A DNA stretch of 5,049 nucleotides, from positions 1-5,049 of the forward strand of contig JAUVOB010000159.1 in assembly GCA_030599405.1 (NCBI GenBank), read 5' to 3'. The DNA comes from Chloroflexota bacterium (GTDB taxonomy: Bacteria > Chloroflexota > Anaerolineae > Promineifilales > Promineifilaceae). Positions 1-5,049 of the stretch are shown here, one piece after another. Both the position numbers and the translations under genes were made by a program. The first letter of the stretch is position 1. The number at the start of each line of letters is the position of its first letter. Under the pieces are notes generated by a model, which ran no database searches, was not told where the DNA came from, and worked only from the letters and a program-made list of their open reading frames with translations.

Positions 1-343
1 GGCCTTCAACCTGTGACGGTGGGCTTAGGCCAATTCTCTGGACGATTGCTCCGCCCATCGAGTGACCGATCAGGATGATGTTCACGACATCGATGGCTTC
101 AATAAATGCTGCGACAATTTCGGCGTAATCACTGATCGACGAATAACCTGGGGGATCAGACCGACCGTGGCCCGGAAGGTCCATGGCGTAGACATTAGTC
201 CCGGCCATATTCCGGAGTTCTGGCGGCCAATCCAGGTGTGAACCCCCTGCGCCATGGATCAGTAGGAGTGAATACTCTGACGCGCCGCGACTTTCTCGAA
301 AGGCGAAGAATATCTGCTGACCCTTAATCGTTAAGTACGGCAT
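1..343 (-). CDS. alpha/beta-hydrolase fold protein, N-terminal part (cut by window edge)
   Basis: Reading the minus strand from the ATG at 343-341 gives 114 residues with no stop before the window ends, so the C-terminal part is missing. The visible part has the usual order of alpha/beta-hydrolase landmarks: an HGAGG oxyanion-hole motif at residues 30-34, a DLPGHGRS motif at 55-62 after strand beta4, and the nucleophile elbow GHSMGG at 93-98 with Ser95 as expected nucleophile. The acid and His of the triad would lie beyond the edge. The start is well fixed: an in-frame TAG lies five codons upstream with no other start codon between. The Shine-Dalgarno is weak. There is no signal peptide, so it is probably a cytoplasmic esterase, lipase or C-C hydrolase; the substrate cannot be told. 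It is transcribed divergently from murA and is probably unrelated to it functionally. Confidence 0.9.
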   Translation of the reverse strand, partial: MPYLTIKGQQIFFAFRESRGASEYSLLLIHGAGGSHLDWPPELRNMAGTNVYAMDLPGHGRSDPPGYSSISDYAEIVAAFIEAIDVVNIILIGHSMGGAIVQRIGLSPPSQVEG

Positions 344-413
344 GTTCTCGCAAGTCTACAACAACTTAACGGCCTTGTCCTACAAATCTGGGTCTTGTCT
401 GGAGGCGTTCTAG

Positions 414-439
414 ATTGGTAACCTGGCATGCCTGCCAAT
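414..439. repeat. small inverted repeat in the divergent hydrolase/murA intergenic region
   Basis: ATTGG at 414-418 is mirrored by CCAAT at 435-439. Nested within is TGGCA at 424-428, four bases, and TGCCA at 433-437, which also contains the palindrome GGCATGCC at 425-432. This could be an operator for a dimeric regulator or a small hairpin. It lies about 70 bases upstream of the murA -35 box and about 70 bases upstream of the hydrolase start. Short dyads of this size arise by chance, so the call is tentative. Confidence 0.2.
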
Positions 440-506
440 ATATAGAGCTTTCCTGGGAGCGATATCTGATGGCGAGTACAATCGTGTTGCCAGATAAGTA
501 GGTTGG

Positions 507-535
507 TTGACCTGCTAGATACCACTGGCTAGAAT
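507..535 (+). promoter_or_regulatory. sigma70-type promoter of murA
   Basis: A -35 box TTGACC at 507-512 is followed after exactly 17 bases by a -10 box TAGAAT at 530-535. Each differs from consensus at one position. Transcription would begin near 541-543, giving a short leader of about 23 nt that contains the purine-rich Shine-Dalgarno (AAGGAAGGA, 552-560) of murA. The same -35 hexamer and the same spacing recur in front of rpmH, which supports both calls. Confidence 0.75.
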
Positions 536-564
536 CCGCTTATTCGGAAGCAAGGAAGGAAGCA

Positions 565-1860
565 ATGAGCCGATTAATCATCGAAGGGAGACGCGAGTTG
601 AGCGGTACGATCACCGCTGGCGGAAACAAGAACGCAGCGCTCAAGGTCATCCCGGCGTGCCTCTTGACCGACGAACCCGTAACCCTACACAATCTACCAG
701 ATATCGCAGATGTCCGGACCGCGATAGAGATAATTAGAGATTTGGGAGCTGATGTTCTCGAATTAGGGGATGGGAGTTGGCGAATCCATGCACTAGAGAT
801 TACCAAAACCAGGATTTCCCCTGAGCTAGCTAGCCGAATTCGAGCATCATTCGTGTTTTCGGGACCAATGCTTGCCCGAATGGGCAGCATAACCCTGCCC
901 GGCCCCGGTGGTGATGTAATTGGCGGTCGACCACTGGACACAAACATACAAGGACTTGAGGCGCTAGGTGTCAAGGTCGAACTAGACGACCAAGGTACGT
1001 TTCAAATGACGACACCGGCCTTAAAAGGAGCCGGTTATCTGCTTCAAGCAGAAGCGAGTGTTACAGCGACCGAAAACACTGTAATGGCAGCAGTTTTAGC
1101 GAAAGGGAGCACTGTTATAGACAACGCCGCTCGTGAACCGCATACAGAGGATCTGTGCCGATTTCTGAGTGAGTTAGGCGCACAAATCGAGGGAATTGGA
1201 ACTAGTAGGCTGACCATTACTGGTGTCGATCGTCTACGTGGCGGAGAGTTCAGGATTGGCTCTGATTACATGGAGGTCGGCAGTTTCATTGGAGCGGCAG
1301 CCCTTACTGAAGGCGAGGTTCGTATCAAGAATGCCAATCCGCGAAATCTGGGCATGATAGATCAGGTTTATCGCCGACTTGGCGTCCATTGGGAAGTGGA
1401 GGGAGAGGATATCATAATTCCTGATGGCCAGTCCCTGGAGGTTGTATCTGCCCTAGGTGGGCGAATTCCGGAAATCAAATCCCATCCTTGGCCCGGATTT
1501 CCCCCCGATTTAATGAGCATCGCCGTCGTCATTGCATCTCAAGCCCATGGTTCAGTATTGCTTCACGATTGGATGTACGAAAGCCGATTCTTCTTCGTGG
1601 ACAAGCTGATCTTTATGGGAGCTCGGATTGTTTTGTGCGATCCGCACCGTGTACTCGTTCAAGGGACAAGTCCACTATTTGCCGACCCCCAAGGGGTGAC
1701 AAGCCCCGATATTAGGGCCGGAATGGCCATGGTATTGGCTGCACTGTGCGCTCGGGGGCAGAGCACCATCCATAATATCCAGCAGATCGATCGCGGTTAT
1801 GAGCGAATTGATCAGAAGTTGCGGGCACTGGGCGCTCAGGTTACCCGGATTGACAATTAA
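565..1860 (+). CDS. murA: UDP-N-acetylglucosamine 1-carboxyvinyltransferase, MurA (Asp-type active site)
   Basis: This cytoplasmic enzyme transfers enolpyruvate from PEP to UDP-N-acetylglucosamine, the first committed step of peptidoglycan synthesis. The 431 residues match the usual length (about 420) of this EPSP-synthase-superfamily protein. Visible landmarks are the N-terminal GGNKNAALK with Lys22 and Asn23, Arg93 in RASFVFSGP, the mobile active-site loop LPGPGGDVIGGRP at 111-123, the FPPD motif with the catalytic Asp315, and the C-terminal IDRGYERI motif with Arg410. In the loop, Asp117 (codon 913-915) replaces the Cys115 of E. coli, as in naturally fosfomycin-resistant MurAs. The FPPD motif is preceded by WPG, where E. 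coli has HPA, and there is Pro for the usual Thr just before the catalytic Asp. The ATG is chosen because a good Shine-Dalgarno and a promoter lie directly upstream. It appears monocistronic, although read-through into the rpmH operon is possible because no clear terminator follows directly. A paralogous MurA elsewhere in the genome cannot be excluded. Confidence 0.96.
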   Translation: MSRLIIEGRRELSGTITAGGNKNAALKVIPACLLTDEPVTLHNLPDIADVRTAIEIIRDLGADVLELGDGSWRIHALEITKTRISPELASRIRASFVFSGPMLARMGSITLPGPGGDVIGGRPLDTNIQGLEALGVKVELDDQGTFQMTTPALKGAGYLLQAEASVTATENTVMAAVLAKGSTVIDNAAREPHTEDLCRFLSELGAQIEGIGTSRLTITGVDRLRGGEFRIGSDYMEVGSFIGAAALTEGEVRIKNANPRNLGMIDQVYRRLGVHWEVEGEDIIIPDGQSLEVVSALGGRIPEIKSHPWPGFPPDLMSIAVVIASQAHGSVLLHDWMYESRFFFVDKLIFMGARIVLCDPHRVLVQGTSPLFADPQGVTSPDIRAGMAMVLAALCARGQSTIHNIQQIDRGYERIDQKLRALGAQVTRIDN

Positions 1861-1878
1861 TGCAGGACTCAATAACAT

Positions 1879-1907
1879 TTGACCGGCCCAGACCGCTTTA
1901 GTATAAT
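1879..1907 (+). promoter_or_regulatory. strong sigma70-type promoter of the rpmH-rnpA-yidD-lipoprotein-yidC operon
   Basis: TTGACC at 1879-1884 and a perfect TATAAT at 1902-1907 are separated by exactly 17 bases. It begins 19 bases after the murA stop codon. Transcription should start near 1912-1916, giving a leader of about 150 nt before rpmH, which is long for a simple ribosomal protein operon. High strength fits a ribosomal protein gene. Confidence 0.85.
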
Positions 1908-1933
1908 CCTCAGTCGGCTCTGTCAAGAAATAG

Positions 1934-2011
1934 AGCAGGTTGGGCAGGCATAACACTTTTAGCTTGGTCAAGCGGCAGTGCTTAGTCAAGTGATCTTGCC
2001 AGCCATCAGCT
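1934..2011 (+). promoter_or_regulatory. candidate structured 5' leader element of rpmH
   Basis: In the transcript made from the 1902-1907 promoter, 1938-1948 (GGTTGGGCAGG) can pair with 1995-2004 (CTTGCCAGCC) over ten pairs with one bulged G and two G-U pairs. AGC at 1934-1936 can pair with GCT at 2009-2011 to extend the stem outward across an internal loop. The enclosed 46 nt contain two imperfect direct repeats (GCTTGGTCAAGCG at 1962-1974 and GCTTAGTCAAGTG at 1980-1992), of which the first can form a small hairpin. Folding was done by eye, no covariation is available, and I recognise no known riboswitch or ribosomal protein leader family. Confidence 0.35.
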
Positions 2012-2025
2012 AGCGAATTCAAATC

Positions 2026-2052
2026 CAGGGGCTATTGAGGCCCTTGTTTTTT
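2026..2052 (+). terminator. intrinsic terminator-like hairpin in the rpmH leader (possible attenuator)
   Basis: CAGGGGC at 2026-2032 pairs with GCCCTTG at 2040-2046 (seven pairs including one G-U) around a seven-base loop, and is followed at once by six T residues at 2047-2052. This has the form of a Rho-independent terminator. It ends just before the GGGAG Shine-Dalgarno (2053-2057) of rpmH and lies well downstream of the rpmH promoter, so it would attenuate the operon and not simply end murA. It could instead be a terminator for murA read-through transcripts, or act by masking the ribosome binding site region. Confidence 0.5.
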
Positions 2053-2066
2053 GGGAGAATATATCA

Positions 2067-2297
2067 ATGCCGAAGCGCACTTATCAGCCGAAGATTCGCC
2101 GTCGATTGCGAGTTCACGGATTTCGCAAGCGAATGAAGTCGAAAGCTGGTCGACGGGTAATAAAAAACCGAAGACAAAAAGGTCGGACGAGTCTTGGCGT
2201 CGCGATGAACAATCATGTCAAACGCGTAAATTGGAATGGAACGCGTGCAGCTAGTTACCGGGCCATGAAAGATGCTACCGGTGGCAAACACCGATAG
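2067..2297 (+). CDS. rpmH: 50S ribosomal protein L34 with an unusual C-terminal extension
   Basis: Residues 1-45 are a complete, highly basic L34: it opens with MPKRTYQPK, has the conserved HGFRKRM segment and the AGRR(V/I)...RR(Q)KGR block, and ends near residue 45, where the family normally stops (44-47 residues). L34 binds 23S rRNA in the large subunit. The reading frame then continues for another 31 residues, still basic and with a central aromatic patch (VNWNG) and a Lys/His/Arg end, giving 76 in all. The start is supported by GGGAG at 2053-2057, nine bases upstream. The gene opens the operon; its TAG stop is followed by only GTT before the rnpA start codon in the same frame. The extension may be a lineage-specific rRNA-binding tail or serve to couple translation to rnpA. 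Confidence 0.95.
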   Translation: MPKRTYQPKIRRRLRVHGFRKRMKSKAGRRVIKNRRQKGRTSLGVAMNNHVKRVNWNGTRAASYRAMKDATGGKHR

Positions 2298-2300
2298 GTT

Positions 2301-2672
2301 ATGCAGCGACGTCTCCGTCTGCGGCGTACGGTAGATTTTGACCAGCTGCGACGTGGTGGACAGCGCTGGCATCATCCAATGATCCTTCTTATTGCCGGGG
2401 AGAATGATCTTGAGCATAGTCGGTTCGGATTTGCAGCGAGTCGAGGCTTTGGTAATGCCACCGCCCGTAATCGCATGAAAAGAATCTTACGTGAGATCGT
2501 TAGAAGTCGTTTGTCTCTGATTGAGGACGGATGGGATTGCTTATTCGTCGCCCGGCGAGCAGCGAATGGCGCGAATTTCGCGGAGGTGGAAGTCGCGGTA
2601 AACCAGCTCATGAAGCGGTCAAATTTACTGAAATCGAGGTCCGATATGAGAGTACCCGAAGTGGTTAAGTAA
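2301..2672 (+). CDS. rnpA: ribonuclease P protein component
   Basis: RnpA is the small basic protein that binds the RNase P RNA and helps remove 5' leaders from pre-tRNAs. The 123 residues match the family length (about 110-125). The N-terminal LRRTVDFDQLRRGGQR matches the usual opening of the family, and the diagnostic ARNRMKR block with RNR at residues 56-58 is followed by the expected LRE helix. The strand before it reads RFGFAASRGFGNA, in which the normally Lys-rich segment (often SKKVGKA in relatives) has lost lysines. The ATG has only a weak ribosome binding site (AGG at 2296-2298, too close), so translation probably depends on coupling to rpmH, whose stop ends three bases upstream. The C-terminal tail after about residue 107 is variable. 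yidD follows after nine bases. Confidence 0.95.
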   Translation: MQRRLRLRRTVDFDQLRRGGQRWHHPMILLIAGENDLEHSRFGFAASRGFGNATARNRMKRILREIVRSRLSLIEDGWDCLFVARRAANGANFAEVEVAVNQLMKRSNLLKSRSDMRVPEVVK

Positions 2673-2681
2673 GGCACTCGC

Positions 2682-2891
2682 ATGAAGCACGTCGCATTGA
2701 TTCTCATACGCATATATCAAAATACTATTTCCCGGGTATTACCCTCGAGCTGTCGATTTACGCCGTCATGTTCTCATTACGGCTACGAGGCTATTAATAA
2801 GTACGGGACCCTCAAGGGGGGGTGGATGGCCATTACACGCATCGGCCGCTGTCACCCATTGAATCCTGGTGGTTATGACCCGGTGCCTTGA
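2682..2891 (+). CDS. yidD: membrane protein insertion efficiency factor YidD
   Basis: YidD is a small membrane-associated protein that aids insertion of inner membrane proteins, probably with YidC. The 69-residue product is full length and highly typical: an amphipathic or hydrophobic N-terminal helix (residues 3-20), [14 protein letters not shown] with Cys24 and Cys30, a [15 protein letters not shown] block with Cys57, and the terminal NPGGYDPVP signature. The start is supported by AAGG at 2671-2674, seven bases upstream, immediately after the rnpA stop. The stop at 2889-2891 lies next to the GGAGGT of the following lipoprotein gene, so the two are likely to be translated in succession. Confidence 0.97.
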   Translation: MKHVALILIRIYQNTISRVLPSSCRFTPSCSHYGYEAINKYGTLKGGWMAITRIGRCHPLNPGGYDPVP

Positions 2892-2892
2892 T

Positions 2893-2898
2893 GGAGGT
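2893..2898 (+). promoter_or_regulatory. strong Shine-Dalgarno that favours a TTG start for the lipoprotein gene
   Basis: GGAGGT at 2893-2898 is the best match to the anti-Shine-Dalgarno in the window and lies three bases before TTG at 2902. Two in-frame earlier starts exist, GTG at 2869 and ATG at 2875, both inside yidD, but neither has a comparable site upstream. A protein begun at the TTG has a cleaner lipoprotein signal peptide. The spacing is somewhat short, so the choice is not certain. Confidence 0.55.
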
Positions 2899-2901
2899 AC
2901 C

Positions 2902-4071
2902 TTGTTTAAAACATTAAGACCGTTCAATCGGTCGGCAATATTTCTGCTCATCGTCCTTTCACTATTTATTGCGGGTTGTGGAGTCAGAGTCGCTAATAGC
3001 AATTGGCCCGGACTGTCTGCCAGCGGTGATGTCGCTTACGTCGCCTTCGGCTCCAGCGTGATCGCGGTAGATATTGTAAACGAGGAGCAAATCTGGACCT
3101 TTCCGGCCGAACCCCAACCAGGGCAGCAGTTTTATGCAGCTCCGTCGGTCGTGGAACAAGATGTTGTCGTTGGCGATTATGGGCAGACTGGCGGCATTTT
3201 TTCTCCTGGCGTTAAGGTCAGCGTCTTTGGTCTAAGACAGGGCGAGGGAAGCGTTCCTTCGGTGGTCTGGACATCGGCCGAATCTCTTATCAAGGACCGG
3301 ATTATCGCTCCCCCCTTACAAATTGGAGATCAGGTTTTTATCGGTACTGCAGATAACTATGTTTACGCCCTTGACGCATCGAATAATGGGACGCTTCAAT
3401 GGCAATTTGAGACGGGCCATAGCATATGGGGTCAGCCTACTTACGAAGACGGCATTCTCTATGTTAGTTCGCTCGATAAGTCGATTTACGCCTTTGACTC
3501 GGCTACAGGCGATATGCTTTGGGAAAGCTCAACCGGTGGATCGATATCCGATAAGGCTCGACTTAACAGCGATCTTGTCTACGTATCCAGCTTCGACAGT
3601 ATGATTCACGCTGTGGACAAAGCCACCGGCGATGTTCAATGGACGGCCGAGTCAGAGGCAGGTATTTGGGGTGCGCCGGCATTTGCTGACGGCGTCGTCT
3701 TCTACGGAGATCTCAACGGCAATGTATTCGCCGTTGACGGAGATAGTGGCAGCGAGTTATGGAGCGAGAGGTTTGCCAGCTACATGGTCGCCGCCCCCGT
3801 GGTCAAAGATGGTGTCGTTTTCGTTTCAACAGCAGGTCTATTAGATAAGGAACCGGCGGAAAGAGTGGGATCATTGATCGCCTTAGATGCCGAGACCGGT
3901 GATGAACTGTGGCGTGAATCGATTCCTTCGCCCTTATTCACTACTCCGGTCTTTATACAGGATTCCATTGTTATCGCCTTTGTTTTCCAGGATGTGTTGA
4001 ATCTGGTTGTTTACGACACGGTAGATGGCAGCGATCTCTGGACATACCGGCCAACGTCTGCAGCAGAATAG
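2902..4071 (+). CDS. PQQ-type beta-propeller lipoprotein, BamB-like architecture
   Basis: From the TTG the product has 389 residues. It starts with a lipoprotein signal peptide: basic n-region (MFKTLRPFNR), hydrophobic segment at about 11-24, and lipobox IAGC with the lipidated Cys at residue 26, so it should be anchored outside the cytoplasmic membrane. The rest is a chain of PQQ-type repeats of the form (V/I)xAxDxxxGxxxW, with Trp near residues 65, 123, 167, 207, 247, 287, 337 and 380. The second blade is divergent and the last reads LVVYD. Blades 3-6 are spaced exactly 40 residues apart. Eight blades and the total length match BamB of the outer membrane assembly machine and the PQQ dehydrogenase propellers, but no catalytic or PQQ-binding residues are evident. 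It ends with three tandem in-frame stops (TAG TAG TAA, 4069-4077). Its position between yidD and yidC suggests a role in folding or assembly of inserted or exported proteins; this is inference. Using the GTG at 2869 would add 11 residues. Confidence 0.85.
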   Translation: MFKTLRPFNRSAIFLLIVLSLFIAGCGVRVANSNWPGLSASGDVAYVAFGSSVIAVDIVNEEQIWTFPAEPQPGQQFYAAPSVVEQDVVVGDYGQTGGIFSPGVKVSVFGLRQGEGSVPSVVWTSAESLIKDRIIAPPLQIGDQVFIGTADNYVYALDASNNGTLQWQFETGHSIWGQPTYEDGILYVSSLDKSIYAFDSATGDMLWESSTGGSISDKARLNSDLVYVSSFDSMIHAVDKATGDVQWTAESEAGIWGAPAFADGVVFYGDLNGNVFAVDGDSGSELWSERFASYMVAAPVVKDGVVFVSTAGLLDKEPAERVGSLIALDAETGDELWRESIPSPLFTTPVFIQDSIVIAFVFQDVLNLVVYDTVDGSDLWTYRPTSAAE

Positions 4072-4127
4072 TAGTAAATTAGGTGACTTAACCAGCCGAA
4101 GATAATTAGTTCAAGTGGATTAATCCT

Positions 4128-5027
4128 ATGTGGGATACCTTAGTAATCAACCCAATGGTCAACACGCTGTTGTTGTTCTATGACATATTGTTCAACAACT
4201 TCGTCCTGGCCATCGCTGTCCTGACAATTGTTATCCGCCTGCTTACTCTTCCTCTTAACTTGCGCCAGCAGAAGACGAGCCTGAAGATGCAGAGCATGCA
4301 GCCGCAGATTAAAGCGATTCAAAAGAAGTACAAGGACAACCCTTCCAAGATGCAGGAGGAATTTAAGAAGATCGGCTATAACCCTACCGAGAGTTTAACC
4401 GGTTGCCTTCCCTTATTGATCCAGTTCCCCATTCTCATCGGCCTCTACCGGGCGATAATTACTATCCTGGGTTCTACACCCCTCGCTCTTTTTGAATTAA
4501 CTGACAGAGTTTATGATTGGGTTGATGGCTTTATACATACCGCCACCGTACTTCCGGTGGCGAACAAATTCCTTTGGTTAAATCTCGCCCAACCAGATCC
4601 TTACTATGTATTGCCGGTGCTCGTATTTTTGACCATGTTTATCCAGCAACGTCTCATGTCGCCGGCAAAAAAGAAGAACGATGACAAGAAAGGAAAGGAC
4701 GAGTCGCCGATGGCAGGGATGACCCAGTCAATGCAATATACCATGCCATTGATGTTTGGATTCTTCTCCCTCTCATTTCCGTCCGGTCTATCAATCTACT
4801 TCATCCTTTCGAATCTGATCGGGATTGGACAGGGGTACATCACCCGAGCTAACATGGCCAAGGAAGAAGCGTCAACTATGACCAAGGGCGATATTGGAAG
4901 AACAACAGGTATACCAGATCCTGAAAGTGCACCAGTGAAAGGAACCACTGCTTCCGCTGGAAGCTCAAGCTACCGATCCAAAAGACAGTCAAAATCAAAG
5001 AGGAAAAAACGGTCCGCCAAGAGATGA
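4128..5027 (+). CDS. yidC: membrane protein insertase YidC/Oxa1/Alb3 family
   Basis: YidC inserts and folds membrane proteins, alone or with SecYEG. The 299 residues form the short type without the periplasmic beta-domain of Gram-negative YidC. Predicted membrane segments lie at about 17-41, 95-115, 157-176, 201-216 and 219-238. Arg37 in TM1 (VIRLLTLP) matches the conserved groove arginine. Residues 45-90 form the charged helical hairpin of the first cytoplasmic loop (LRQQKTSLKMQSMQPQIKA and on). FPSGLSIYF at 217-225 is the family hallmark near the last segment. A Lys-rich stretch lies in the loop at 181-192. After about residue 240 the tail becomes Ser/Thr/Gly-rich and ends with a strongly basic Lys/Arg cluster (283-299), as in Oxa1-like proteins whose tails bind ribosomes. 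No lipobox or cleavable signal is evident. The ribosome binding site is moderate (GTGGAT, 4115-4120). It follows the lipoprotein after 56 bases with no terminator, so it is probably in the same operon. Confidence 0.97.
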   Translation: MWDTLVINPMVNTLLLFYDILFNNFVLAIAVLTIVIRLLTLPLNLRQQKTSLKMQSMQPQIKAIQKKYKDNPSKMQEEFKKIGYNPTESLTGCLPLLIQFPILIGLYRAIITILGSTPLALFELTDRVYDWVDGFIHTATVLPVANKFLWLNLAQPDPYYVLPVLVFLTMFIQQRLMSPAKKKNDDKKGKDESPMAGMTQSMQYTMPLMFGFFSLSFPSGLSIYFILSNLIGIGQGYITRANMAKEEASTMTKGDIGRTTGIPDPESAPVKGTTASAGSSSYRSKRQSKSKRKKRSAKR

Positions 5028-5049
5028 AGTTACTCTGTGAGGATCTGAC
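5028..5049 (+). other. end of window: possible ribosome binding site for a further operon gene
   Basis: After the yidC stop the last 22 bases contain TGAGGAT, with GAGG at 5039-5042, a plausible Shine-Dalgarno, and no terminator. In many bacteria a jag/khpB-type RNA-binding protein gene follows yidC, so one is expected here, but no coding sequence can be seen. Confidence 0.25.

Noticed and set aside
331..525. Minus-strand 64-codon frame in the hydrolase/murA spacer
   Set aside because: Its start lies within the murA promoter region, its composition is not protein-like, and it overlaps the hydrolase start in another frame.
344..564. Replication origin near rpmH/rnpA (DnaA boxes)
   Set aside because: rpmH often lies near dnaA and oriC, but I found no cluster of DnaA boxes of the TTATCCACA type in this or the other spacer, and the neighbour is murA, not dnaA.
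1675..2022. Open frame of 115 codons on the minus strand across the murA end and the spacer
   Set aside because: It overlaps murA and the rpmH promoter and leader, resembles no family I know, and lacks a convincing ribosome binding site; it is a shadow frame.
1955..2030. Stretch resembling a tRNA (D-arm-like AGCTTGGTCAAGC and T-loop-like TTCAAATCC)
   Set aside because: The bases flanking the T-loop-like TTCAAAT (GCGAA and CCAGG) do not form a five-pair stem, and no matching acceptor stem or anticodon arm could be drawn, so it is not a tRNA.
2064..2417. Minus-strand open frame of 117 codons opposite rpmH and rnpA
   Set aside because: It lies antisense to two certain genes and its translation shows no recognisable domain; the overlap explains it.

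Overview
The window looks like a stretch of bacterial chromosome of intermediate GC content. It carries the conserved rpmH-rnpA-yidD-(x)-yidC cluster. Short spacers, ATG starts with recognisable Shine-Dalgarno sequences and two textbook sigma70-type promoters all point to a bacterium. YidC is the short form, without the large periplasmic domain of Gram-negative YidC, and MurA carries Asp where most bacteria have the fosfomycin-target Cys. Together with a lipoprotein beta-propeller gene placed between yidD and yidC, this suggests a deep-branching or monoderm-type lineage. My best guess is Chloroflexota (SAR202/Dehalococcoidia-like), but that is inference from memory of gene order and is not demonstrated by the sequence.

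Layout: (1) bases 1-343, minus strand: the N-terminal part of an alpha/beta-hydrolase, cut by the window edge. (2) 344-564: a divergent intergenic region holding a small inverted repeat and a strong murA promoter (TTGACC-17-TAGAAT). (3) 565-1860: murA, complete. (4) 1861-2066: a second strong promoter (TTGACC-17-TATAAT) followed by a roughly 150-nt leader. The leader can fold into a branched stem and then a terminator-like hairpin with a U6 tract that ends 14 nt before the rpmH start. (5) 2067-2891: rpmH (L34 with a 31-residue C-terminal extension), rnpA and yidD. All three are in the same reading frame and are separated only by single stop codons plus 3 and 9 nt. (6) 2902-4071: a lipoprotein made of about eight PQQ-type beta-propeller blades, resembling BamB in architecture. 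(7) 4128-5027: yidC with a strongly basic C-terminal tail. The last 22 bases hold a possible ribosome binding site for a further gene.

How the genes work together: murA catalyses the first committed step of peptidoglycan synthesis and appears to have its own promoter. The rpmH operon couples ribosome assembly (L34) and tRNA 5' maturation (RnpA, protein subunit of RNase P) to membrane protein insertion (YidD, YidC). The extracytoplasmic beta-propeller lipoprotein sits between the two insertion factors, so a role in folding or quality control of newly inserted or exported proteins is a reasonable but untested idea. The most interesting points are the structured, terminator-bearing L34 leader, the extended L34 fused in frame (across one UAG) to rnpA, the BamB-like lipoprotein between yidD and yidC, and the naturally Cys-to-Asp MurA.
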